From positions 24,872,622 through 24,936,621 of the forward strand of contig OV121093.1 in assembly GCA_921293015.1 (NCBI GenBank): a stretch of DNA of 64,000 nt, read 5' to 3'. The notes beneath the pieces were generated by a model. The model searched no databases. It was not told the origin of the DNA and was given only the letters and a program-made list of their open reading frames with translations. The stretch is from Phorcus lineatus (Eukaryota > Mollusca > Gastropoda > Trochida > Trochidae). The position numbers and the translations under genes were made by a program. Of this stretch, positions 13,701-28,700 are shown piece after piece; within the stretch, counting starts at the first letter, position 1, and each line of letters begins with the position of its first letter.

Positions 13701-16700
13701 TCAAATCAAAACTTTGGAAGGATACAATGTAAATCTTCCAGGACCAGGGTATTACCAGGAAACACTTTATTGCTTGAAGACAGGGGATGCATGCCAGCTA
13801 GTCTACGTTATGTTGAAAATGTTTTTGTCCATTTATGATGTAAACATGATAATTGTAAAGAACTGTCATATACTCAGTTCATTATGTCATAAGTAGCTGG
13901 TTCTTTCTTATTCCTACCAACACCTTTTCCTTTCCCTTAACCTTACCTAAACCATTACCTTTACCACAACCCTTAATCAACACTTATACATACCGAAACC
14001 GTAATCCATATGCCAACCCTTGGCCTTTCTCCGGCCTTGATCTTCACACAAATCTTTTTCTCTACCCAACCCCGCTTCATTCCCAAGTAACGACTCCACC
14101 CTAATTCTTACCCCAAATTCAGCCCATTCAAAACAATGTTACCCCAAACTAGCCTCAAACCATACCCTTATCAATATCCTTTAGCCCAACCCTAGACGTA
14201 ACCCCACTCTCCTCTTCCCAGTCCTAGTCAATAACCAGACCCTAGTTCTCACCCTAACCCTTTCCCTCAATAACCTTTACTCGATAACCCAACAGTAGTC
14301 CTCACCAAACCTTAGACTTTAACCCATCCCTTACCCTCAACGAATTCTACTCCTTAACCTTACCGTAGTCCTCACCAAACACTAGTTCTGACCCCAAACC
14401 TAGTTCTCACACCATCCCTTACCCTTAACAACCTCTACTCCTTAACCCAACCGTTGTCCTCACCAAACCTTAGACCTAAACCCAGTCCCACTCCTAGTCT
14501 CAAAACCCAAACCTATACCCAAACCTATAACTTATCCAACCCAAGTCCTTATCCTAACTTGTTATTCAACGATCATCTTTATCAAACCATTGTTCTTACA
14601 AAATTCCTATTTGCTGCTTCCATGATTATAATGACCCTTACCAAATCCTTATCGCATTTCAATCGATTCCTTACCGAAACGCTTATGCTAGTTTTAACTC
14701 CAAACTGGCCTTAACATATATATCATGTTTTGCAATTACATTTTAGGTTTTAAGATACCAACTGACTGGGGAGACAGCAGCTCTCCAATATTTCCAGGTG
14801 GATTCAACCAGCGGTCAGCTGTCCATCATCTCGCCACTGTCGAACACCCCAGACACGGAGTTTATTGTGAGTCCATATGCATTGTACCTGTATAGTGGAA
14901 ATACAAATAACAGTTTGGTATTGAGGAATGCTCATTAGTAATAACTTAATAGGTTCAACATTTCAGGAAATATGAATAGTTTCATTGAAAAATTAAGATT
15001 CAATCGTTCGACTTTTAGATGATGAAATATATGTCACAGTTGATATCATATATAGTAATCAAATGCCTTAAACCCCATCTTACTTAGTAAGCTAAACCTT
15101 TCTTCAATATATGATTGTATGTAAAAAGCTTGATGACTTAAACAGTAAACTGGAATAAAGAATTTCAAATCGGTTTCGATTTAAGTAAAAACGGTAATAT
15201 TAAAACATATTCTATCAAAGCAATTTATAAAAGTGGTTCATACTAACGTAATATTGAATTTTACACAAAAAAGGAAGGTTACAAGAATAGTTAAAGCACA
15301 AACTATTGCTCTGTAATCAGGCCAATGCTTCAGTGCTAGCTAGATCGAAACAACAAGATAATTAAGATGTTAAATTGAAGTAAATCTATCATTTGTACAA
15401 CAATACCTTATAAGGAACAAGTGAGACTGATAGCATTAGCTTTAACATGGAAAAGTATCATCATCGACATCCAAGGAACATGGACAAGTATCATCATCGA
15501 CACCCAAGGAAAAATGGAGATCACAATCAACATTTAAGGAAAAATGGAGATAGATGGTCTCACAATCAACATGGACAGAACAATGGAGATAGATGGTATT
15601 ACAGTTAGCATTTAAGGAACTTTTGAGATGAATAGTATTACAATCAACATTGACAGAACAATGGAGATAGATGGTATTACAGTTATCATTTAAGGAACTT
15701 TTGAAATGGATGGTATTACAATCAACAATGACGGAACAATGGAGATGGATGGTATCACAGACATCACGTTGTTCTAACTGTACTTGCACATCTCTGCTTT
15801 ACTTTCGAAATTTAACACTATTCTTTTATAACGTGATATATCCGAGTTTTCTGAATAAAGTAAAAAGGGTTTGGCAATACTTTAAACACTTTGAACGATA
15901 TATGCTCTAGAAACATATTATTTGTTAAAGGTGGCCGATTGATATTCTTAAACGGTATTAATATAATGCTATATGTTTGTGTGCTACAGTTGAAGGTGAA
16001 GGCTACAGACAGCGGGGGGTTGTCAGATGAACTCACAGTCACCGTGACTGTTAACAAGAACCTGAATGATCCAGTGCTTCAACAGACAGTCTACAATGAA
16101 AGTATTCTCTCTACCAAACCAGTCTTGGAGGAGATTGTTACTGTGGCGGCAACTGATGCTGACAACTTTGTAAGTTGGGTTTGTGTATGATATAAGATAT
16201 AACATAAACATGTCAAGTTGCTGTGCCGGTGGACCACTAGACATATTGCTGTCCGCATTCTGTGTGTATGTGTATACATGTGTGTGTGTCTTTCACATCA
16301 ATATTGATATCATTGTAATATATGCCGACGAAGCCGAAGAGTAGACATTGTCATTGTGCGGTCTGGCCGTCCACCCATCCCTTCCGAAACACAGGTCCAC
16401 GGATCATTAAACAAATTTTTTTTTTTTTCAAATTCTTAAATTAAAATTTTGTTTGAGAACACCCCCTGAATAGAATTGTACCTCTGTTAATAGTATATAG
16501 AATTTTCTTACTTTGGAATATTTTGCCACCGCTTCTTAATCTTGACTATACTCACAATAAAGGAAACAATTTCCCGATAACTACTTCCGAAAAGAACATT
16601 GTAAAAAGGCCTAGTCACATTGATGTTCTCTGTTGCCTGTTTTTTGGGGTTGTTGTGATGAGATTTGCCAGAGTAAAGGGTACAATATGTACAATGCTGC

Positions 16701-19700
16701 CTTTTCAAATAATTCTATAACTAATAGATTCATTCGAAGTGCTTCTGTAGAAGGTAGAGCGGGCATCAAAAGCTTGATGATAAAGGACGAGGAACAAATT
16801 TTGGGGATTGTGATCAAATATATATATTCTCACTGAATTTAAGGAGTCGGGTAATTTCAATTCGGCGCTGAGTCCTAAGTAAATATGCTGAATGCAAGGT
16901 CAGAGGTCCTCCAATTAATTGGTTACAAGGAATACATAAATAAATATCATTGTCCTACTTACCACATTTTATTTTGTAATTCAATGTTTTGTTTATATTA
17001 TGTATTAAATGTTATTATTCATATAAATGTATATGAACATTGTCCCTCCAGTGAATATACTTACGTAGTTAACATTGTGCTGTAAGTGTTTTACCACGGT
17101 AAGCCCAAACCTAGAAACATTCAAACATATATTAGGGTTCCTCCTCTTATCCACCAACTCAGTAGCAATGTCAGATGATTGAAAGCTTTTCGTTCTTGTG
17201 TGAGTTGAGTTTTATATTCAATATTTATACTTAAAATTTAAAACACGGATTATAACCAAATAACACAACAACAATGCTCTTTCAATAAACCAGCCTTATG
17301 GCGCACTTTGCTGAGTGCACTTTGTTACTGGATGTATTACAGTATATTTAATATTTCCAGCCCCCCTACAACACGCCAACCTTCAGGATATTGGGTGACG
17401 GGTTGGCTGAACAGTACTTAGATGTCGACCAGCAGGGACGGATCTTCCTCACACGATCTCCACATAACACTAACATTGACTTATTCAACGTAAGACAATG
17501 CATGTTCATGAGTTATCTATCATAGTGCTGGTGTATAAGAATATAATATATATATAAAGAGGAATTACAACGAAAACATATTTTAGGTATCTGAAAAACA
17601 TTATACATGTTCTTATTTCTATCGTGCACATGCTCTTTTTCTTTTATATATATTGTTTTACTCTTATGACACTATACATCAGCGTCAGATGAAAGGCTAT
17701 GTTTAAACGTTAATGTCCTTCTGTTTGGAGTCCCCCAGGGATCAATAATTGGACCTCTTCTCTTTTCTCTTTTTTAATTCCTCGGCATCAGCTCATCACA
17801 GCGTCAAAGGCTTAAAATATGCAAACCAAGCCTGGAAAAATGACCCCCCCCCCCCCCCTACCAGTAATAACTCCAATATTCCATAAACTATTTATAGGTT
17901 CTATTACATTCATATTCTTATTTCTTGATATGCATACTCTTACTGCTATGATACACGTTCTCGTTTTCCTTATTTATACCGGCTTTTAATCTTATGATAT
18001 AGATGTTCCTAACCCTCGTACGACTCTTAGAGAAACTTTCCACTGAGCACCATGGAGTCGGTGCCAGACCCCAGAGAGTTTCTGGCACAGATGACATTAA
18101 AGATGCCCTACACCTTGCCAAAATTATGCTCAACTGTATTTTTATGGTATCAGTATGAGTATACTAACATTCAAAATGGCACCGAACAGGCGATATTCAA
18201 CAACAAAATTTAACCTTTTTTTTTAAAATCTACAAAACAAATTGAATGTTTTTTTAAAAATATATATTTTGCCGCTGTAGTTTAAACTTTTACAAACATT
18301 ATTAGAAATGAAAATTTCCATTCGTTTTGACAACCGATTTATTCAAGACACATATCAGAAATGAAGTTGAAAGTGTTAGGGATATGTACCATACGTGACC
18401 TCCCTGTCGCTGGGGTGTAACAGACACCATATGCTTGGCAAGGGATGTGCGGATTAAGATTTTTTTAATTATACGTGGTACGATTTAAATGATACACAAG
18501 TTTTTCTGATAAAGTACACATGCTATATTTGAATGAATACACGTGCTCCTTTTATATGCATGCTTTGATTTCTATGATGTTCCTACAGTTTTGTCTTAAA
18601 AGGTTTATCTTTCAAACCAATGATAATGTTGTCAAATCAATATAATTTTATCTAAAATTTCAAAACCGATTTACTTTACACACTAGTAAAAGAAATTTGT
18701 AATCTTGTAAATATTTACTACTTTCGGAAAGATAATTCAAATGGTAAAAAAGGAATATTTGTGTGAAAATTCGGTTTCAGTTTTAAGATAGTGTTACAAT
18801 TGTCAGTAAATAAATTTGAAATGTCAGATAACCAAATGTTTTAATCGGAGCTGTAACAAATAACCGTGTTATGTTTTTTATGATTGCCATTCAAATCAAC
18901 GAAATTATTATTTGGAGTTAGCTACAACTGTACATTTACCAGGTGCAAGTCGAAGTGAGAGACCTAGACAGAAATAATCCAGATAGTCGACTGGCATCCA
19001 ACAACCCTGCCACATTAACAATCCACGTGTTGAGAAACAACAACAACCCCGTGTTTGAACCGTCCGTCTACTCAGCAAGGATCAACCAGGACTACCCTGT
19101 TGGCGGCGTCGTGGAGACGGTCAGGGCCACAGACCAGGACACTCACGTACGTGTTGTCTAGCTCTTCATGGGCGCTAGTTTGTTCTTATTGTTGTCATCT
19201 GTTCAGTCTTGAGATGCTTCTTATACACTTCGCGATGAGGAGGCATTTCTCGTCACCGTTTGCACAGTGATAATGGATTTACGTTATGGTGTAAAATTAA
19301 TATGTACGAAATGATTTTCAGTTACAGACTGTATCATATCTGTGTAATAAACCACTCTTGTATTGGTAGACGTAGATGTAAAAAATAAATATCATGTTAT
19401 ACTTTTGAAAGTTTAGACAGGAGACAAATGATTAAATGGTGTTCACATTAAATTTGCCACAGTGAGCTTTTTCATGAAATGTGATAATGTCTTATATGAC
19501 TATGAGTAATCGGGTATGGGTTTCATGCAACCTAAGTAGAGTCATTTATTTATTTTTTTATTTTTATTTATATTTTTATTTCCCATAAGATGCGTACATA
19601 ATTTGTCCATAATTATAGACACAACATACATGGATGTAGATATACACATTGTAAACAGGTTCAAATACATAGTTATAGCAGGTCTATTGTATTACAAGGT

Positions 19701-22700
19701 TTTCATTTTTTATGATTTTTAAGCATCGGTCTGATTCAATGAGTTTAGTAAAGTGTGGAAAGAGGACCAAAATGAAAAGAATTTTGATCGCTCATTATTT
19801 GTAAAGGCAATGTATTTACATGCCTGATAATATCTTAATAAGTCTTTCTGAATGATTTTAAAATTGAGCTTCTTTCCCTTTCTGCTCATACTATATATAT
19901 TTTGTTTCACTGGTAAACAGATAGTATTTAATGGGTTATTATGTTTACCCTTAAAACCAAAAATAATATTTTCTGGTGTTAAATCAATAAATCCTTCAGC
20001 CAATTTATCTAGCCATTCTGACAACTCCCTCCACACTTTTCTCACATGAGTACACTCACACAGTAAGTGGATAATACTTTCAGGTATCTGCTTACAGAAA
20101 GAACACAATGGTGAATCAATATATCCAATCTTATACAAAAAATTATTGGTTGTAAGAATATGCTGAGTTATTTTATACTGAAACCATTTTAGATTAACAC
20201 TGTGTGTGCATCTATTAGGCATCATATTGATATTCTCCCAATCATTCTGTAGAAACTCCTTGCCAAATATTTCTTCCCATTTCAATTGGCCATTTGATTT
20301 ATTGAAACTAAATTGACATAATATTTGATAAAAATGTTTACTTTTATCAAGTTTTGAAATATTAAATGGAAGAATTGGGAAGGAGTATATGTTTTTCTCC
20401 TCAATGAATGTACAGTTTCTCTTATTAAAGTATTGATATGTTGCACTCTTAATACCTTGATATGTAAGAAAATCAACAGCAATGTCATATTTATCAATAA
20501 ATTCTTCATGAGACATAATAGTACCAGCTTCATTCATAATATTTCTTAAATATGTTAATTATGATATCAACAAATGAATTGGTGAATTTCAGGGAAATTT
20601 TGGGACCCTGCAGTATGAAATTATAGGGGATGGAATTTCTCCTGACTATTTCCGTATGAACAACAATGGAGTGGTGACGTTGAAGAGGGACCTGGAAGAC
20701 ACAGACAAGACAAACTTCCTGGTGAGTTGTTAACATGTGTCTCCAGAATCGAGACTTCTTGGTGAGTTGTTAACATGTGTCTATAGGATCGAGACTTCCT
20801 GGTGAGTTGTTAACATGTATCTATAGGATCGAGACTTCCTGGTGAGTTGTTAACATGTATCTATAGGATCGAGACTTCTTGGTGAGTTGTTAACATGTAT
20901 CTATAGGATCGAGACTTCCTGGTGAATTGTTAACATGTATCTATTGGAACAAGACTTCCTGGTGAGTTGTTAACATGTATCTATAGGATCGAGACTTCTT
21001 GGTGAGTTGTTAACATGTGTCTATAGGATCGAGACATCCTGGTGAGTTGTAACATGTATCTATAGGATCGAGACTTCTTGGTGAGTTGTTAACATGTGTC
21101 TATAGGATCGAGACTTCTTGGTGAGTTGTTAACATGTATCTATAGGATCGAGACTTCCTGGTGAGTTGTTAACATGTATCTATTGGAACAAGACTTCCTG
21201 GTGAGTTGTATACATGTATCTATAGGATCGAGACTTCCTGGTGAGTTGTTAACATGTATCTATAGGATCGACACTTCCTGGTGAGTTGTAGACATTTATC
21301 CGTAGAATCAATACTTCCTGGTTAGATGTCTCTAGGATTAAGACGTCAACTTTGCGTGTATGACTGAATATCTCAAGATGTAAATCAGTCAAAACCACTA
21401 CAAAATTCACTTCTGTTAGAAATGCTCTGAATTAAAGGTAAATACTGTCACTTGATTATGAATAACACGCTTTCCATATTTGAGACAAATAAAAACCGAA
21501 GCAACAATTACTCAAGAATGGTATACGCAGTACGCATTTTGCATAAGGTCATCATCACGCTCTTCCAATAGATTGAATTGCTTTAATGACTGCATGACGT
21601 GTGACCGTGGCTTTTAAAGGTACACAATTTTAAGAAAATTGAAAAAAAAAATGACGGTGTTTAAACTTCAAGTGATAAAAGGGATATTGATTTTAAGAAA
21701 AAGTACAAAGAAAGAATTATAACAAATTTGAATATGCTCATGCGAGGAGGTGGTAAGGCGTGGAGAGATAGCTCCCATAAAATGTTCATATTATGCAATA
21801 AATTGTTACTGAATGTGACTACAGGCAGCTATTGGCACGCAGATCACACTGAATTGCAGATAAAAAAAACTACGCAACTAAGACAACAAAAGACAGTGTC
21901 AGAGAAATAGCTGAGAGAGAGCAAAAGGAAGAGAACATTTTTTTTTCCACATTCATAATATTAAGATCGAGGATTTGAAAACACCAAGAAAGAAAGAACA
22001 CGACAAACAATGAGCACAGAATGAATGCAATAAGTCTATGGAATATCAGTTATGGTAAACATTTGGAGACAAAAAACTGATCTTGGTGTTATATATATAG
22101 ACTATAACTATAGATGGATTGGATATCCACAAAAGAAAAAACGATAAAATTGTAGTTTGATGAAATATTGACTTTGATTTTATATGGCTTGCATGGTTAA
22201 AGAAAAAGTATTGACGCAAAAAAAATGTTTATGAAAAAATACCCCAATGAACTAAATGAAATTAAAGAGAGATATTGTTACTAACTTGACTTTGTGAAAG
22301 AACGGGCGCAGGTGAAGAAAACAAACTTGACTTGACTTTGTAAAAGAACGGACGTAGATGAAGAAAACAAATGATATGATCATTGAAAAAGAGCTTGGAA
22401 TTCTTTTTTTATTGATATCATTAAATATTGACTTTAATATTTGAAAAACGACTGAATGAACTATTGAAATTTGACAGGAAAATAGCTTTGATGAAAATCT
22501 GATATGATATAAAAATCTGATGACGAATAGATATTCACTTTAACTTCATATTAACTTTCCAGACTGTATCCGTTTCCAAATTGAAAAGATTGACAAAATT
22601 AAAGACTTTGATAAAATCTTATTTTGAAATCTGTTTTAGAATAGATCACTTGAAGGAAGATGTATGAATAACGAAATACTGATGAAATGAACTGTCATTT

Positions 22701-25700
22701 ATAGAAATGTCTTCATGTAAAAAAGAAATAATTTGTTTAGGTCTCGATTTTGGTAAAATTGAAGTCTACATTTAACATCGTAATTATGGTTGAAATGAGA
22801 GATACAGAGATAATACAAGGGCTAGGGGTCAAGTCAGAAAAGAGAGTCTAAAAGCAATTAAAAATTTTGAAAAAGAGTTAGCAAGAAAGGCTATGACAAA
22901 CCCGAGAGTTTCAGAACCTAGACATGAACCGGAAAGGCAGATTACAAAATGCTGAGGGCAAGAAAGGCAAAGAGGACACTGAGGAGAACTGTGAGAACAG
23001 CACTAGAAGACATAGATGTCACAGAAGAACAACTTAACATGAGATTTAGGAATCTCAAGCCAAACAAGTCACCCGGAATAGCTGACATCAACTCACACAT
23101 TCTGAAGGAACGAGATGACACTTCAACACCTCTGTCAGGGTCCTACATCCCAAAGAGCTTGACAGATGCATTCATCATGTCTCATTAATGAAACGGAAAC
23201 TGCGTTGGAAATATTTGTATTCTTGGAAGTTGATGTAAGTTTCCAATATACTGAAACAGAAAATTCCCAGTTTGTGAATTTGTTTTAGATTGTAAGTATT
23301 TCACCGCATAGAACTACATTTATAAATGGGGCAGAATATTGTGATCGTGACAATGTGATAGAGGTTTGAATCTTGAATCTGTTATCTATTAATGATATAG
23401 TAGTAGGCATTAATGAGGGTTTCGGATTAGCGGTGAGTAAGTGAGAAGATTAACCATTACAGGTAAAAACTACGGAGAAGTTTCAATGTAAGGTAAATGA
23501 GAAATTACGTTTTGGTGTACGTTGGTTCGAAACCCTCATTAAAACCTACTATAATTATAATATTACTTTGAATTTATGAAAGAACGAAATTCTATAACAA
23601 GCAACTACAGGCATGTTAGTCGTGTAAGCTTGTCGTGTAAACTGATGGAATCCATCGTGAGAGACTGTGCCAGGTAACACATGAAGAGAAACAACGTGAT
23701 ACCAACAAACCAACATGGACTTGAGCCAGGCAAGTCATTTGCTGATATTCTACTGAAGGTTTTGGACGACATGACGAGAGCGCTTGATGAGGGTATCTCC
23801 ATCATTATTATTTATCCAGACTTCTCCAAAGCCTTTGAAACAGTTCCTAACAGACGATTCTGAAAAGATCAAGGGTTACTGAATCAAGGAGAGTCTACCC
23901 AAAATACCATTCATTATTTGCATCAACGATCTCTAAGACTTAACTGAGTCTCCTACTGAAATGTTCGCTATACCGACATATAAGAAACGAATTAGACAAA
24001 GACATATCACACAAAGAAATCAACTGCCTCACCACATGGGCAGAAATATGCCAACTTCGTTTCAACAAATCAAAAGAAAAAATCCTCCATATAAAGGGAA
24101 AACAACCCAAAGAAAGTTAACACTATGCAAGGACAAACTGGCGCAACTAACTTGACCGAAACACTGCTGGAGAAAGACCTTGGAGTTGACATTGACCAGA
24201 GCTTAATTTGTTAAGCGGTTAGAAATCCAAATGAATATGGTCAACATACTATTTGGTTTTCTTTGCATGAGATAAAACCACCTTGATGTGGAAACTCTGA
24301 TTTATACAACATTGATTAGATCCCATCTTGAACTCTGCAATGCTGCATGGTCACCACTACTGCAGGAAGATATACAACAACGTGTACATCAACTCTTGAG
24401 GGAAGCCACCCAGCTGATCCTAGAAACTGGGGACCTAGAATACTCAGACAGATTCAAACGACTATGACTACGAATACCTAGTCCTGTGTACAGACAACAG
24501 AGAGGAGATACGACTTGCACATTCACTCATGGCATATGCAAGGTCTCAGCATTCCCTTCAAACAGAGGCAGTTCTGTCATAAATTCCAATACTACCTCTG
24601 TCCAAAAAAAACAGGTTTCTTGAGCACGAAATGTAGAAATCTGATTGGATGCAATCAAAGTTAATTGTGCAGTCAGCGACGCCATTTCAAAAAGGTATCA
24701 TTTAAATCGTCTAAATTATTTATGTAAGCTTTCCAAAGCAAAACTTTATTCGAATGTGCACCTTGCACTTTGAGTCTTCTTTACAGAACACATATGCCTT
24801 TGTTGGGAGAGAATGGGTTTCAGGGGCTATCTCAGTATGAAGTACAATAGATAATAACAAATGAATCACACATGCAAAGCTCACTACTCAAGGAACCTCT
24901 GGTGTGTGTCCATCACGTACATCATTTCTTCATTGCAGCAGGGGACACGCTCACAGTTGTGACAATTACGTGTTCTTTCATGTATATAGTGAGTTGAAAG
25001 CAGATTTGCGTCAGTGTGTGGCTTTATGAGTCAATATGACCGAGTCAAATATGTTCCTTGCTTGAAGCTATTTGAAAGGTGAGCCCTTGAATGCTTAATT
25101 CTTGAATAGACAAACTTTGACACGAAAATTAGGAGTTTTGTATGCTTTGCAACAATTCATGCACTGCAAGAAATATACCTTTATATCATTTTTTGTCAAT
25201 TTCATATGCAAATCTTCAACCAAATACAATAAAACATGAAGTATTGATGAGCTTCAGAGCCAGTGGCTCTATTTTAAAAACAAATGCTTGCTACACATCC
25301 TTGAATTGACTGTAATTACGATATGATATGATATGATTAACCGATTAATTTAAAGGGCAAGAAACTGAAACCAAAAAATAAATTCTTGTTAATGCCGGAA
25401 AACACAAACTTTCTATTTAACGGACTAAAGTCTGTAAAATTAAAAAAAAATTAAATAAGTGTTATTTTCACGCCCTCGAAGTGATACAATAGTGGACTCT
25501 TGAAAGATTTTGTTACAAACCGTTTTAACAAATAATTTTATTCAAAATTGTTATTACATGAACGCTCATTTAGTCTACTCTTGGTATAGATCTCTTTTTC
25601 AAATTGCAAAGAGGTGCCAGTGATGGGTTAGTTGTGTCTCCTCTGTTGTATGCTGGTCGGATCATAATTTTCAATTAAATCTAATCACGACGCTTATACG

Positions 25701-28700
25701 CATGATGATGAGCATCAACTTGTACACTGCCAGGTGCGGATTGTGGCCCGAGACGGCGGGTCCCCTCCAGCAACAAGCACTGCCCTGCTATTTGTGAATG
25801 TGACGCGCAACTTCAACCGACCACAGTTCTCCAACAGGGTTTACCAGGCTAGTGTATCGGAACTTGTGTCTCTCGATACTGTCCTCGTCAACATCAATGC
25901 TCCAGACACAGATCAACAGGTTAGTGAGTTCTATTGTTACATATATCATTTCCTACTTTACAACCAGGGGTTATGCTATTTCGGTTATTTGAATTTCCCT
26001 CAGTAATCCCAATACTTCCTCAGTTTTTATGTGAGACCCTGGTTATATTTGAGACCGAAAATGTGTCAGCACCCCACGACCCTCCGGTGTCCAAGGTTGA
26101 ACTGAAGTCTGGACTGTATTCGGAGAAATAAAGAACATGTCTATGCATGTTATTATGTTTTTTCATTAAATACCTGTTCCCAAATTAATAATCACTTGTT
26201 TGCCAAAATAGTTTCGCTGTGACTGGCATTCTCTTGGTTTAGGCAATATAGCTTCTTGTTTGAAGGAGTAAGCAGACAGGTGTTTCACAAGTTAGCGGTT
26301 CATTGTAGAGTTAGATTTTGGTGCAACATTTGACTAAAGTAAATTCCTTATAAACATAATGCAATTATAAAGAGGTAGTGGATAGAGGGGATCATTCTGA
26401 TAATTTTCAAATCCAAAGATCACGTTTTGAAATTCATCATACAAGCCCAAATGAAGTTTGATATCTTATCTATGTCGGGCAAACTGACCGAGGTATCGAT
26501 TCGAATATTTTGAAACTCTGCATTATAAAATATAATTTGAATAAAGTAAATATGAACAAACCAAACTATTAAAAAGTAACATCTAGTTTGGATTATATCT
26601 TAAAATGCAGAATTGTTTGTAAATTATCCGAAACTAAAGGTTTTTATTGCCTATATGAAATTGCCCGAGGTTTGGACAGTTCTGACCTAATCTGGGACAG
26701 TTGCACATAATCTTCTCGCATGTATCCCAAACTTAAAGTATTTATCAACTTGATCTCAGACATTCAAAAAATGCAGTTAATAGTTCATGTACAATAAAAT
26801 CAAGGTTTTTAGGAAACATGAATTCATTTGTCATCTCTACAGAGCATGCTTTCCGATGTTAAATTCTCCCAACACTACAATAAAAATATTTATCAAATGA
26901 AATGTATAAGATAACATAACATAATGTATTGCCCTTATTAATGCATCAGCTCCTAGTCAACTCAAAGTCAAAGTTTATTGTACTTAAATACTTGCACTTA
27001 GTCAAAAGTGTCCGTTGTTCGGGTGACCTCGGGTAGTGTCCGAACCTCGTTGAGTTTGTCCTATATCAATTGAGTGATAGTGTAACCGTTCATAGTAAGT
27101 AAGCATTACAGTTTTGGCAGGGGTTCCAACTGTATGATTCAACCCCACAGATAGGGATACTGCTGACCAGAGCTAGGGTACATCTGAACCAGCATTGTTT
27201 CTTACAGGGAGGGTTATGGATATGTATAGTGTAGTTTGGTCCAAACAACTTACTTAACCAAGATGGCCACTGCCCTGTATGTTGTGAGAGACAATATTGA
27301 AATTGGCAACCAGACAGGACAGATTACAGAGTATGACATTGCTTTTACAAAAACAATGTGTTCTTAAAATGGTTTTAACAAAATGTAAGCAGTGCAAAAG
27401 AGAGAGAGAAAATAAAGTGTTTAATTTTTCAGCCGCCCAATAATGTTGTGACGTACAAACTGCATGGAGACACTTCTGACCTCAGTTACTTTGGAATCAA
27501 CCCATCAACGGGAGAAATCCGCCCAACAAGGCCTCTCTACACTGACTTGTCTGGGAAAGAGTTGTACATCGTAAGTATCAACAAATAAAGATTGTTAGAG
27601 AAGTAGACAGCACTGCCTCCCCCACATCACCTAATTAAGGCTTTTTTGTCTGACAAGCAGTAGCTCAGCATAGCATGGATACACTTTGTCGACGTTGTTG
27701 GGGAGGTGATTCCAGCGGTTTTGTGAAGTGTATCAAATTAATATAGTTTGAGAATTACTTCTGTCCATTTATGGAATCACATTATTATCTTGGCAGGATT
27801 CTACTTCAAGCAACAAAATGTAACAGTTATAAAACTACTTAGAGTTGGTTTGGCATGCTTTGTCGATTTTGTCTTGAAAGTCATAAAGCACATGATCCAT
27901 CAGCAACTGCTTTCTTATTCCAATGCCAGTGGGATGTGGATCTAGAAAGAAGGTGACATGGAGTGATGCCAACCAATTGCTTGTTTCAGTTCCAGGTCAG
28001 TGCGACGGACAATGGAGCCCCGCCCTTATCAGCTCCATTCAATGCTACACTTGAAATAAACGTGTACAGGAACAACAATCCTCCCTCCTTCACACAAGAC
28101 ATCTATAGCACAACCAAGGAGGAGCGTGATCTGAATCTTGATCTCATCAGAGTGCAAGCAACCGACACTGACAGTCAAGAGGTAGGTGTGAGCAGGGACC
28201 TTATGAGAGTTCAAGCCTTGGACATATAGTAGGCGTGGGACATTCATATAGTTGGCCTGGGACTTTCTTATAGTTGGCCTGGGACTTTCTTATAGTTGGC
28301 CGAGAGTGGAAGTTATACCTGAAGTTAACTTGTGTAGCTTGAGAGTGTAAGTTGGGTATCCCTGTAGTAAACTTGTATAGCTTGAGAGTGTAAGTTATAC
28401 CTGAAGTTAACTTGTATAGCTTGAGAGTGTAAGTTGGGTATCCCTGTAGTTAACTTGTATAGCTTGAGAGTGTAAGTTATCCCTAAAGTTAACTTGTGTA
28501 GCTTGAGAGTGGAAGTTATACCTGAAGTTAACTTGTATAGCTTGAGAGTGTAAGTTATACCTGAAGTTAACTTGTATAGCTTGATAGTGTAAGTTATACC
28601 TGAAGTTAACTTGTGTAGCTTGAGAGTGTAAGTTATACCTGTAGTTAACTTGTGTAGCTTGAGAGTGTAAGTTGGGTATCCCTGTAGTAAACTTGTATAG

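Noticed and set aside
15442-15789. Minus-strand cysteine-rich ORF of 115 codons (C-N-T-I-Y-L-H-C-S repeats)
   Set aside because: It is the reading of a 39-bp repeat, with no start context or signal peptide.
17990-18140. Block with open frames reading G-V-G-A-R-P-Q-R-V-S-G-T and similar
   Set aside because: I could not match it to any family or to the cadherin exon pattern, so it is left as intron.
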